DNA from: Campylobacterota bacterium
Lineage (GTDB): Bacteria; Campylobacterota; Campylobacteria; Campylobacterales; JALSKU01
Direction of reading: 5' to 3'
Assembly (NCBI GenBank): GCA_013153915.1
Contig: JAADDL010000010.1
Span: forward strand, 1-9,058
Length of the DNA: 9,058 nucleotides
Of the stretch, positions 1 to 5,839 are shown in pieces. The position numbers were made by a program, and so were the translations under genes. The notes below the pieces were generated by a model. The model was not told the origin of the DNA, did not search any database, and worked only from the letters and a program-made list of their open reading frames with translations. Positions within the stretch are counted from its first letter, which is position 1, and each line of letters begins with the position of its first letter.

Positions 1-90
1 AATCTACTCATAAAAAGACCCGTTATTGAGTATAAAGACGATGTAATCGTCGGATTTGACGAAGATGAGTATAAGAGGATATTTCTATAA
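1..90 (+). CDS. C-terminal end of an ArsC/Spx-family (YffB-like) protein, 5' truncated by the window
   Basis: The first frame is open from base 1 to the TAA at 88-90 and gives 29 residues. They contain the block LLIKRPVIEY followed by VIVGFDEDEY. This resembles the C-terminal end of the ArsC/Spx/YffB thioredoxin-fold family, where an (L)IKRP motif followed a few residues later by VGF is conserved; in true arsenate reductases the Arg of this region contacts the substrate. The catalytic Cys at the N-terminus lies outside the window, so arsenate reductase, an Spx-like regulator and a YffB-like protein of unknown role cannot be told apart. Its stop codon overlaps the probable start of the AraC-type gene, and a Shine-Dalgarno-like AAGAGGA lies inside its last codons, so the two genes are probably cotranscribed and translationally coupled. 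Confidence 0.75.
   Translation, partial: NLLIKRPVIEYKDDVIVGFDEDEYKRIFL
73..79 (+). promoter_or_regulatory. Ribosome binding site that decides the start of the AraC-type gene
   Basis: AAGAGGA lies seven bases before the ATA at 87-89, which is normal Shine-Dalgarno spacing. No comparable purine-rich site precedes the alternative TTG at 162; the bases before that codon read cctactccatatc. This supports initiation near 87, inside the end of the ArsC-like gene. Confidence 0.55.
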
Positions 91-803
91 AATCTTTAGT
101 AAAAAGTTCATTTAAAAATAGCTCATATAAAAGCCATTTTCACGATACCTACTCCATATCTTTGGTGCTTGAGGGCGAGTGTAAGATATATATAAAAGAT
201 GATTTTTTTAGAGTTGTCAAAGGGGATATTCGTATCATAAATCCTTATGAATTGCATAGGATAGATAGTAGCAGTTGGCGACATATCAATCTTGTTGTGG
301 GTGCGGATTTTGTAAAGAGCGTTTTAAAAGAGGTTGTGTATTTTCAAAATGTCATAAAAGACGAGAAATTATTTGAGTATTTTAAAAAACTTTTTAACGA
401 CGAGAGTATTTTGACGGAGTTGCAAGCTAAAAAAGCTTTACAAAAGTTATCTAGCTACAAAAAGATGGAATTTGAAAGAGATTTTGGCAAGCCAAAAAGA
501 GAATATCTTGAAAAGATTGTAAAATATATCGAAAAAAGTGCCGACATAGCGGAGATAGATATTGAAAAGATGGTATCAAAAGCGGGATATTCGAAGTATC
601 ATTTTTTAAGAGAGTTTAAAAAGGAGTTCGGACTAACTCCAAACCATTATATACACAATGTAAAGATAAATAGAGCAAGAAACTTGATGGATAAAAACAG
701 CTCACTATCGCAAGTGGCTTATGAGTGCGGTTTTTGCGACCAGTCTCACTTTATAAAGATTTATAAAAAATTCTACGGACACACTCCTTCTAAGATAAGA
801 TAG
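87..803 (+). CDS. AraC-family transcriptional regulator, apparently starting at a non-standard ATA codon
   Basis: DNA-binding regulator with an N-terminal cupin-like ligand-sensing domain (about residues 12-75) and a C-terminal double helix-turn-helix. Numbered from 87, the first HTH is near 155-190 (AGYSKYHFLREFKKEFG, then LTP) and the second near 205-238 (VAYECGFCDQSHFIK, then GHTPSKIR at the very end), the family signature. The first standard start is TTG at 162, but it has no ribosome site and would remove the family's conserved N-terminal strand: the frame before it encodes SHFHDTYSISLVLEGE, the usual His-rich opening of AraC sensor domains. The frame is open back to 75 without ATG, GTG or TTG, and the only well-spaced candidate is ATA at 87 (238 residues). 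The linker between domains is short compared with the usual 260-290 residue members. It lies 46 bp before a LysE-type exporter in the same direction, a common regulator/exporter pairing; the inducer is unknown. The start codon could instead be a loss mutation. Confidence 0.85.
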   Translation: MKSLVKSSFKNSSYKSHFHDTYSISLVLEGECKIYIKDDFFRVVKGDIRIINPYELHRIDSSSWRHINLVVGADFVKSVLKEVVYFQNVIKDEKLFEYFKKLFNDESILTELQAKKALQKLSSYKKMEFERDFGKPKREYLEKIVKYIEKSADIAEIDIEKMVSKAGYSKYHFLREFKKEFGLTPNHYIHNVKINRARNLMDKNSSLSQVAYECGFCDQSHFIKIYKKFYGHTPSKIR

Positions 804-831
804 CAATAATCTACTATAAATTTCTAGCCGT

Positions 832-843
832 ATTTTTTATAAT
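832..843 (+). promoter_or_regulatory. Promoter of the LysE-type exporter gene (T-rich tract plus TATAAT)
   Basis: A perfect -10 box TATAAT at 838-843 follows a T-run (833-838), the Campylobacterota sigma-70 promoter style. A start site six to eight bases after the box falls at 849-851, on the ATG at 850. No Shine-Dalgarno site precedes that ATG. The 46-bp gap is also the natural place for an operator of the adjacent AraC-type regulator, but I could not identify a convincing repeated site. Confidence 0.55.
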
Positions 844-849
844 GTCGTT

Positions 850-1470
850 ATGGATTTGCATAATTATATAAACTATTTTATCATCTCGTTTTTTACGATC
901 ACTAGTCCCGGTGCGGCTATACTTCTTGCTATAAATAACGCTATGTGTTACGGGCTTAAAGCGGTTTTCTTTTCTACCGTCGGTAATATTTTGGGATTAT
1001 TTATCCTATCGAGCGTTGCGATGTTTGGAGTGGGGGCTTTGCTGAAAAGTTCCGCTATTTTTTATATAGCGCTAAAAATCATAGGGGCAATCTATCTTAT
1101 CTATTTGGGCTTAAAGCAGATATATCAAAAGCGGGTGAGATTTAGCCTCAAAGATGAGCCTCATTGTCAACGATACTCGACAAAAGAGATATTTATAAAG
1201 GGCTTTTTGGTAGCCGTTACAAACCCAAAACCTATACTATTTTTCGGGGCGATATTTCCGCTTTTTATGGATGAAAAAAAGGATTTGGTTTTGCAGTTTT
1301 TTATCATGACGGCTACTTTTACGGCTATATCGTTTTGCTCTTTAATGTTTTATGGATATATTTCAAAAAGTGCCAAAAGTTGGTTTTTTGATGAAAATAA
1401 GCTAAAGATTTTTTATAGAGTATCGGGAGTTTTGTTTGTTTTGATGGGCTTAGGGATGATATTTTTATAG
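850..1470 (+). CDS. LysE/RhtB-family amino-acid (or small-molecule) exporter
   Basis: Inner-membrane exporter of the LysE superfamily, 206 residues, the usual size for the RhtB/LysE group (about 200-215). Visible signatures are SPG at 19-21 in the first membrane segment, a Gly-rich second segment near 35-60, AIYLIYLGLK at 80-89, and NPKPILFFGAIFP at 125-137, which matches the family's Asn-Pro-Lys motif before the fourth segment. Five or six hydrophobic segments are visible, with the last at about 190-206. The ATG at 850 is the only standard start between an upstream in-frame stop (817-819) and the SPG motif. Substrates of the family include lysine, arginine, threonine, homoserine and cysteine derivatives; none can be assigned here. 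The AraC-type gene upstream is the likely regulator. A hairpin directly after the stop isolates it from the convergent mscS-type gene. Confidence 0.85.
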   Translation: MDLHNYINYFIISFFTITSPGAAILLAINNAMCYGLKAVFFSTVGNILGLFILSSVAMFGVGALLKSSAIFYIALKIIGAIYLIYLGLKQIYQKRVRFSLKDEPHCQRYSTKEIFIKGFLVAVTNPKPILFFGAIFPLFMDEKKDLVLQFFIMTATFTAISFCSLMFYGYISKSAKSWFFDENKLKIFYRVSGVLFVLMGLGMIFL

Positions 1471-1498
1471 ATCTTAAGAGGGAAACCCCTCTTAAGAT
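1471..1498 (+). terminator. Hairpin terminator between the convergent LysE-type and mscS-type genes
   Basis: Perfect 12-bp stem ATCTTAAGAGGG / CCCTCTTAAGAT with a 4-base loop AAAC. It begins at the base after the exporter's stop. On the + strand it is followed by TATTTATCTT, a moderate T-tract, so termination of the exporter transcript is most likely. On the minus strand the trailing bases are CTATAAAAAT, which is poor in T, so termination of the mscS-type transcript here is less certain. The last base of the right arm (1498) is also part of the mscS-type stop codon (1498-1500). Confidence 0.8.
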
Positions 1499-2301
1499 TA
1501 TTTATCTTGATGAACATCAAGTTGCGGATATGGGATAGAGATACCTTTTTCGTCAAAAACAAGTTTGACTTTTTCTATAGTTCCAAAGTAAACATCCCAA
1601 TAATCAGCCGTCTTGACCCATACTCTAACCGTGAAGTTTACGCTACTATCTGCCAGTTCGCTAACGGCTACGAACGGTGCGGGGTCTTTTAAAACCTTTT
1701 CGTCGCTATTTACTATCTCTTCAAGCGTAGCTTTGGCGAGTTTTAAGTCATCATCATATCCGATACCGAATGTCAAATCTACCCTTCTTGTCTCTTTTGC
1801 CGAGAAGTTTACTATATTGCCTCCTATGACGGAAGAGTTAGGGATGATTATTTGTTTATTGTCAAGCGTTTTTAAAAGTACGCTAAAGAGGTTTATCTCC
1901 TCTACTACTCCCGTTTCGCCGGCGGCGGTTATCAAATCTCCAATCTTAAACGGTCTAAAAAATATGAGTAAAACTCCCGCTCCGATATTTGATAGCGTTC
2001 CTTGAAAAGCCAAGCCGACAGCCAAGCCCGCGGCTCCCAATACCGCTATGAAAGATGTGGTGTTTACACCCAAGTTGCTAAGTGCCGCCAAAATGATAAA
2101 CAAAAGCAAACCGCTATAGACGACATTGCCTATAAATTTGACTATCGTTTCGTCTATTTTTGATTTTTCCATACTGGTTTTGACGATCTTCGTTAAAAAT
2201 ATCGCAACCTTTTTACCTATATAAAAGATAAGGAGCGAACCTATCACCTTTAACCCGTAAAAGCTGATAAAACCCCATATCGTACTAGCACTAAAATCCA
2301 T
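1498..2301 (-). CDS. mscS: Small-conductance mechanosensitive channel, MscS family
   Basis: Inner-membrane tension-gated channel that releases solutes on hypo-osmotic shock; members assemble as heptamers. The 267 residues are close to the length of E. coli MscS (286), so this is the minimal form without an extra N-terminal domain. Three membrane segments are seen at about 9-29, 57-78 and 84-117. The pore-lining third carries the Gly/Ala pattern GAAGLAVGLAFQGTLSNIG and ends in the family motif FFRPFKIGD (114-122). The beta domain follows (GVVEEINLF, then IIIPNS at 151-156), and the C-terminal part ends with ISIPYPQLDVHQ, a standard MscS ending. The start ATG is preceded six bases upstream by AAGGAG (2313-2308 on the minus strand). 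It is transcribed away from the YhhQ-type gene and converges on the exporter. Confidence 0.93.
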   Translation of the reverse strand: MDFSASTIWGFISFYGLKVIGSLLIFYIGKKVAIFLTKIVKTSMEKSKIDETIVKFIGNVVYSGLLLFIILAALSNLGVNTTSFIAVLGAAGLAVGLAFQGTLSNIGAGVLLIFFRPFKIGDLITAAGETGVVEEINLFSVLLKTLDNKQIIIPNSSVIGGNIVNFSAKETRRVDLTFGIGYDDDLKLAKATLEEIVNSDEKVLKDPAPFVAVSELADSSVNFTVRVWVKTADYWDVYFGTIEKVKLVFDEKGISIPYPQLDVHQDK

Positions 2302-2322
2302 GCCATTCTCCTTTTAGATTTA

Positions 2323-2328
2323 TTTATA
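2323..2328 (-). promoter_or_regulatory. Probable -10 box of the mscS-type gene
   Basis: On the minus strand TATAAA is read from 2328 to 2323, about 12 bases before the AAGGAG ribosome site and preceded by an A/T-rich stretch. It sits back to back with the TATAAT of the opposite gene inside a 76-bp divergent gap, so the two promoters overlap. The match is ordinary for AT-rich DNA and is only moderately supported. Confidence 0.35.
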
Positions 2329-2330
2329 TG

Positions 2331-2345
2331 TTTTTTGGCTATAAT
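2331..2345 (+). promoter_or_regulatory. Extended -10 promoter of the YhhQ-type / hisG pair
   Basis: TTTTTTGGCTATAAT is a close match to the Campylobacter/Helicobacter sigma-70 pattern, a T-rich tract plus an extended -10 in place of a -35 box. A start site near 2352 would leave a leader of about 26 bases containing the AAGGA ribosome site at 2367-2371. Confidence 0.7.
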
Positions 2346-2366
2346 AATACTCTAATTTTTTTAAAA

Positions 2367-2371
2367 AAGGA
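2367..2371 (+). promoter_or_regulatory. Ribosome binding site supporting the TTG start at 2378
   Basis: AAGGA within a longer A-run lies six bases before TTG 2378. The nearby ATG at 2371 overlaps this site, is in another frame and reaches a stop after ten codons. In the gene's own frame a TGA at 2372-2374 excludes any earlier start except ATT at 2375. TTG 2378 is therefore well supported. Confidence 0.7.
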
Positions 2372-2377
2372 TGAATT

Positions 2378-2929
2378 TTGCCGAGAACGGTATTTGTTTT
2401 TAGTGTATTTCTTTTTGTGGTGCTGATTGCGGTGTCGAACTATACGGTTCAGTTTCCTATCAATCAATGGCTTACTTACGGCGCTATCGTATATCCCGTA
2501 ACATTTTTGATGACCGATATACTTAGCGAAAAATATCCGAAAGAGGATGTTTTGAGGGTTGTAAAGTACGGTATAGTCTTTGCGATTATCCCTACTTTGA
2601 TGATATCAAATCTTCGTATAGCTTTGGCGTCTATAGGAACTTTTGCGGTCGTTCAACTTCTTGATGTGTATATATTCCATGCTCTCAAAGAGAGGTTGGA
2701 AAAACTTTGGTGGCTTAGAAACAACGCAAGTACGATGACAAGTCAATTTTTTGATACGGTTTTATTTTTTACGCTTGCTTTTAGTTTTGTGATGCCGTTT
2801 GATAAGATACTTCATCTTATAGTTGGGGATTATGCGGTAAAGCTTGTGATAGCGTTGTTAGATACTCCTATCTTCTATCTTTTGGCTATCAAGCTGAAAG
2901 ATTTTAGCTTTAAAAAATCCATAGCGTAA
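2378..2929 (+). CDS. Queuosine-precursor transporter, YhhQ/VUT family, short form
   Basis: Integral membrane protein of 183 residues. YhhQ-family members import queuosine precursors (in E. coli preQ0/preQ1) used to modify tRNAs with GUN anticodons. Matching features are an SNYTVQFP opening (20-27), GAIVYPVTFLMTDILSE (35-51), the block RIALASIGTFAVVQLLDVYIF (80-100), STMTSQFFDTVLFF (118-131) with its Ser-x-x-x-Asp-Thr core, and KLVIALLDTPIFY (155-167). Compared with E. coli YhhQ as I remember it (about 221 residues), the segment between IIPTLMIS and RIALAS is about 25 residues shorter, so one loop is nearly absent; this may be normal in the lineage. The start is TTG. hisG follows after 10 bp and is probably cotranscribed. 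No other queuosine gene is in the window. Confidence 0.85.
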   Translation: MPRTVFVFSVFLFVVLIAVSNYTVQFPINQWLTYGAIVYPVTFLMTDILSEKYPKEDVLRVVKYGIVFAIIPTLMISNLRIALASIGTFAVVQLLDVYIFHALKERLEKLWWLRNNASTMTSQFFDTVLFFTLAFSFVMPFDKILHLIVGDYAVKLVIALLDTPIFYLLAIKLKDFSFKKSIA

Positions 2930-2939
2930 AGGTTGTAAA

Positions 2940-3806
2940 ATGGTTTTAAAATTAGGTATTCCAAAAGGCTCTTTGCAAGAAGCTACCATAGGTATTTTTA
3001 AGCAAGCGGGTTACGATATAAGCGTAAAGTCCAGAAACTATTATCCAAGCATAGACGACGATGAGATTGAGTGTATGCTTATAAGGGCGCAAGAGATGGC
3101 TAGATATGTCGAAGGCGGTCAGCTTGATTGCGGTTTGACGGGACTTGACTGGATAAAGGAAAATAGAGCCGATGTGGTCGATATGAGTGAGCTTATATAT
3201 GCAAAAACAAGCTATAAACCCATCAAGTGGGTACTTGCGGTCAAAGAGAACTCCGATATAAAAAGCGTTAAAGATTTGGAAGGCAAGACCATAGCTACCG
3301 AAGTGGTAAATCTAACAAAAGATTATCTTGCGTCTTACGGAGTAAACGCCAAGGTAGAGTTTAGCTGGGGAACAACCGAAGTAAAGGTTCCCGAACTCGC
3401 CGACGCTATCGTAGAGATTACCGAAACAGGCTCAAGTATCAGGGCGAATAACTTAAAAATCATCGATACGGTACTTGAGACTACGACAAGATTTATAGCA
3501 AATAAAGAGGCTTATAAAGACCCTTGGAAAAGAAAAAAGATGGAAAACATCATCATGATGCTTCGCTCCGTTATAGACGCTATACCGAAGTCTTGTATCA
3601 TGATGAACGCTCCAAAAGACAAGCTTGATGATATCTTGAAGATCATCCCGTCAAGCAATCCGACGATATCTCAGCTTGCAAAGGGCGACTGGGTGGATGT
3701 TATGGTAGTTCTCGATAAGAAAGTTTTAAGAGAGATACTACCTAAGCTAAAAGAGATAGGCGCCAAATCTATTGCGGAGATACCGATAAACAAGATTATA
3801 GATTGA
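2940..3806 (+). CDS. hisG: ATP phosphoribosyltransferase, long form (first step of histidine synthesis)
   Basis: Cytoplasmic enzyme that condenses ATP with PRPP to give phosphoribosyl-ATP and is feedback-inhibited by histidine. The 288 residues fit the long form (HisG-L), which does not need the HisZ partner. The catalytic part (about 1-210) begins LGIPKGSLQEA and contains CGLTGLDW (64-71) and the PRPP-binding signature region DAIVEITETGSSIRANNL (155-172). The C-terminal part (about 215-285) is the PII-like histidine-binding domain (CIMMNAPKDKLDDIL, then GDWVDVMVVLDK). ATG 2940 has AAAGG at 2928-2932 as ribosome site. No other his gene is adjacent, so the pathway is dispersed or encoded elsewhere, and no attenuator leader fits in the 10-bp gap upstream. 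Confidence 0.95.
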   Translation: MVLKLGIPKGSLQEATIGIFKQAGYDISVKSRNYYPSIDDDEIECMLIRAQEMARYVEGGQLDCGLTGLDWIKENRADVVDMSELIYAKTSYKPIKWVLAVKENSDIKSVKDLEGKTIATEVVNLTKDYLASYGVNAKVEFSWGTTEVKVPELADAIVEITETGSSIRANNLKIIDTVLETTTRFIANKEAYKDPWKRKKMENIIMMLRSVIDAIPKSCIMMNAPKDKLDDILKIIPSSNPTISQLAKGDWVDVMVVLDKKVLREILPKLKEIGAKSIAEIPINKIID

Positions 3807-3817
3807 TTTGGTATAAT
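3807..3817 (+). promoter_or_regulatory. Extended -10 promoter of the kdsA operon
   Basis: TTTGGTATAAT starts at the base after the hisG stop. It combines a perfect TATAAT (3812-3817) with the GG-extended -10 seen at 2331-2345. A start near 3824 gives a leader of about 25 bases with AGGAT at 3839-3843 as ribosome site. The 43-bp gap has no clear terminator hairpin, so read-through from hisG is also possible. Confidence 0.65.
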
Positions 3818-3849
3818 ACAAAAACTCAAATTAATATTAGGATAGAACG

Positions 3850-4656
3850 ATGATACTTATAGCCGGACCATGCGTGATAGAGAGCAAAGAGAGCCTTTTT
3901 AGGATAGCCGAAGGTATGCGAGACTTTCAAAAGGACGATAGGATAGACTTTTACTTTAAAGCTTCATTTGATAAGGCAAATAGAACTTGTCTAGATAGTT
4001 TTAGAGGACCAGGTCTTAAGGAGGGGTTGGCTTTGCTAAAAGAGGTGCAAGATAGATTTGGCTATAAGCTTTTGACCGATATACATGAAACTTGGCAAGT
4101 CAAAGAGGTTGCGAAAGTGGTGGATGTATTGCAGATACCGGCTTTTTTATGCAGACAGACCGATTTGCTTGTAGAAGCGGCAAAGACCGATAAGATAGTA
4201 AATGTAAAAAAAGGTCAATTTATGAATCCTTCCGATATGGAGTATTCGGTTTTAAAGATACTAAAGACTAGAGGGGTTTTTGAGGCAAACTACGAAAACT
4301 CTAAAAAAGCCGGAGTTTGGCTAACGGAAAGAGGCAGTAGTTTTGGATACGGCAATCTTGTAGTGGATATGAGAAGTTTAAAAATCATGAGAGAGTTTGC
4401 ACCCGTGATATTTGACGCAACCCACTCGGTGCAGATGCCGGGAGCCGAAGGCGGAAAAAGCGGAGGCAAAAGAGAGTTTGTCGCACCCTTAAGCCGTGCG
4501 GCGGCGGCCGTGGGTGTGGACGGATTTTTCTTTGAGAGTCACTTTGACCCTTCTATCGCTTTGAGTGACGGAGCGAATATGTTAAGACTTGAAGAGTTAA
4601 AAAAGAGTATTAAAGATATTTTTGCCATAAAAGAGGCATTAGGAGAGGATGTATGA
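3850..4656 (+). CDS. kdsA: 3-deoxy-D-manno-octulosonate 8-phosphate synthase, metal-dependent type
   Basis: Cytoplasmic enzyme that condenses phosphoenolpyruvate with arabinose 5-phosphate to form KDO 8-phosphate, the precursor of the inner-core sugar of lipopolysaccharide. The 268 residues form one TIM barrel of usual length. Signature blocks are IAGPCVIES (4-12), KASFDKANR (37-45), DIHETWQ (77-83), QIPAFLCRQTDLL (95-107), KKGQFMNP (120-127), LTERGSSFGYGNLVVDMRSL (158-177) and FDATHSVQMPG (188-198). Cys8, His192, Glu229 and Asp240 align with the four metal ligands of the Aquifex-type enzyme; E. coli KdsA has Asn in place of this Cys and needs no metal. It is first in the downstream run and overlaps the next gene by ATGA. 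Confidence 0.97.
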   Translation: MILIAGPCVIESKESLFRIAEGMRDFQKDDRIDFYFKASFDKANRTCLDSFRGPGLKEGLALLKEVQDRFGYKLLTDIHETWQVKEVAKVVDVLQIPAFLCRQTDLLVEAAKTDKIVNVKKGQFMNPSDMEYSVLKILKTRGVFEANYENSKKAGVWLTERGSSFGYGNLVVDMRSLKIMREFAPVIFDATHSVQMPGAEGGKSGGKREFVAPLSRAAAAVGVDGFFFESHFDPSIALSDGANMLRLEELKKSIKDIFAIKEALGEDV

Positions 4657-5825
4657 ATTTTGATAAAAAGATAGATAGAAGAGGTAGCGATAGCGAAAAA
4701 CACAACAATCTAAAAGAGAAGTTCGGTAGCGACGATATTATCCCAATGTGGGTGGCGGATATGGATTTTCGATCTTGCAAAAGTGTTGTAAAAGCTCTAA
4801 AAAATAGGGCGCAAGAGGGTCTTTACGGCTATGTGTACAACGATAAATCCATATATGAGTCTATCTATAAGTGGCAAGAAAAGAGATATGGTTGGAATGT
4901 AAAAAAAGGCTCGGTGTTTCTTGCTAACGGCGTAGTCTCATCCATAGCTTTCGCTATTCAAGCTTTTACTAAAGAAAAAGACGAGATTATTATACAAACA
5001 CCGGTTTATCACCCTTTTGCCAGAGTCATAAAAGAAAACGGTAGAAAAGTTAGCGCAAATTCATTGAAATTGACGGACGAGAGATATGAGATAGATTTTA
5101 AAGATTTGGAAAAAAGAGCACAAAAAGCAAAAATGCTTATACTTTGCAATCCTCACAATCCAACGGGAAGAGTTTTTAGCCAAGACGAGCTTGAAAGAAT
5201 CGGGCAAATCTGCATAGATAACGATATTTTGATAATTTCCGACGAGATACACTCCGATTTTGTATTTGACGGTAAAAAGCATATCCCTATAGCGTCACTC
5301 TCAAAACAGATATCAAAAAGGACTATAACTCTCAATGCGGCAAGCAAGAGTTTTAATGTGGCGGGGTTGATGACATCTTATGTGATTTGCGAAAATAAAA
5401 AACTCGAAGCTATCTATAAGTCGTACTTAAAAAGATTTGAGTTGTGCGACAATAATATTTTCGGAACCGTTGCCCTAAGAAGCGCATATGAGAGTTGTGA
5501 AGATTGGCTTGATGAGTTGGTAAAGTATTTGCAAGACAATAGAGACTTTGCCTGCGAATTTATCAAAGACCATATACCGATACTTGATGTAAAAAAACCT
5601 GAAGCTACATACCTTTTGTGGATAGATTTTAGGAAGTTGGGACTTAGTCCTACGAAATTGGAAAAGTTTTTAGTCCAAAAAGCAAAATTAGGGCTAAATA
5701 ACGGAATAATATTCGGCAAAGAGGGTAAAGGTTTTGCGAGGATGAATCTAGGAACCCAAAGAGAGACCGTAAAAGAGGCTTTGGCAAATTTGAAAAAAGC
5801 GATAGACGGCTTTTTGGCAAAATAA
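4653..5825 (+). CDS. PatB/MalY-family PLP-dependent enzyme (putative cystathionine beta-lyase / aminotransferase)
   Basis: Fold-type I pyridoxal-phosphate enzyme of 390 residues, the typical length for the PatB/MalY group, whose characterised members are C-S beta-lyases acting on cystathionine or cysteine. Diagnostic features are PMWVADMDF (31-39) near the N-terminus, typical of PatB/MalY; TPVYHPF (116-122); LCNPHNPTGR (164-173); SDEIHSDF (196-203), whose Asp pairs with the PLP ring nitrogen; the Schiff-base lysine Lys232 in NAASKSFNVAGL; and Arg363 in FARMNLG, which binds the substrate carboxylate. Beta-lyase and aminotransferase activity cannot be separated from sequence alone. Its ATG overlaps the kdsA stop in ATGA, implying translational coupling, and ribH starts 14 bp after its stop. 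It interrupts the commoner kdsA-ribH order. Confidence 0.9.
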   Translation: MNFDKKIDRRGSDSEKHNNLKEKFGSDDIIPMWVADMDFRSCKSVVKALKNRAQEGLYGYVYNDKSIYESIYKWQEKRYGWNVKKGSVFLANGVVSSIAFAIQAFTKEKDEIIIQTPVYHPFARVIKENGRKVSANSLKLTDERYEIDFKDLEKRAQKAKMLILCNPHNPTGRVFSQDELERIGQICIDNDILIISDEIHSDFVFDGKKHIPIASLSKQISKRTITLNAASKSFNVAGLMTSYVICENKKLEAIYKSYLKRFELCDNNIFGTVALRSAYESCEDWLDELVKYLQDNRDFACEFIKDHIPILDVKKPEATYLLWIDFRKLGLSPTKLEKFLVQKAKLGLNNGIIFGKEGKGFARMNLGTQRETVKEALANLKKAIDGFLAK

Positions 5826-5839
5826 AATAAGGAAATAGC

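Noticed and set aside
65..115. Short frame starting ATG at 65, overlapping the ArsC-like end
   Set aside because: It stops after 16 codons and its product resembles nothing. Joining it to the AraC frame would need a frameshift, which the ATA start makes unnecessary.
162..164. TTG as the start of the AraC-type gene
   Set aside because: It has no ribosome site and would remove the conserved HFHDTYSIS strand that is encoded in frame just before it. It is kept only as a fallback if ATA 87 is not used.
804..849. Operator of the AraC-type regulator upstream of the exporter
   Set aside because: The gap is a sensible place, but no paired direct or inverted repeat of convincing length is visible in this AT-rich stretch.
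1613..2005. Open frame on the + strand inside the mscS-type gene
   Set aside because: It is antisense to strongly conserved MscS sequence and its Ser/Leu-rich product looks like a mirror of that gene.
3807..3849. Terminator or riboswitch between hisG and kdsA
   Set aside because: The 43-bp gap shows a promoter and ribosome site but no stable stem and is too short for a riboswitch.
5826..5839. FMN riboswitch before ribH
   Set aside because: Only 14 bases separate the genes, which leaves no room for the conserved RFN structure.
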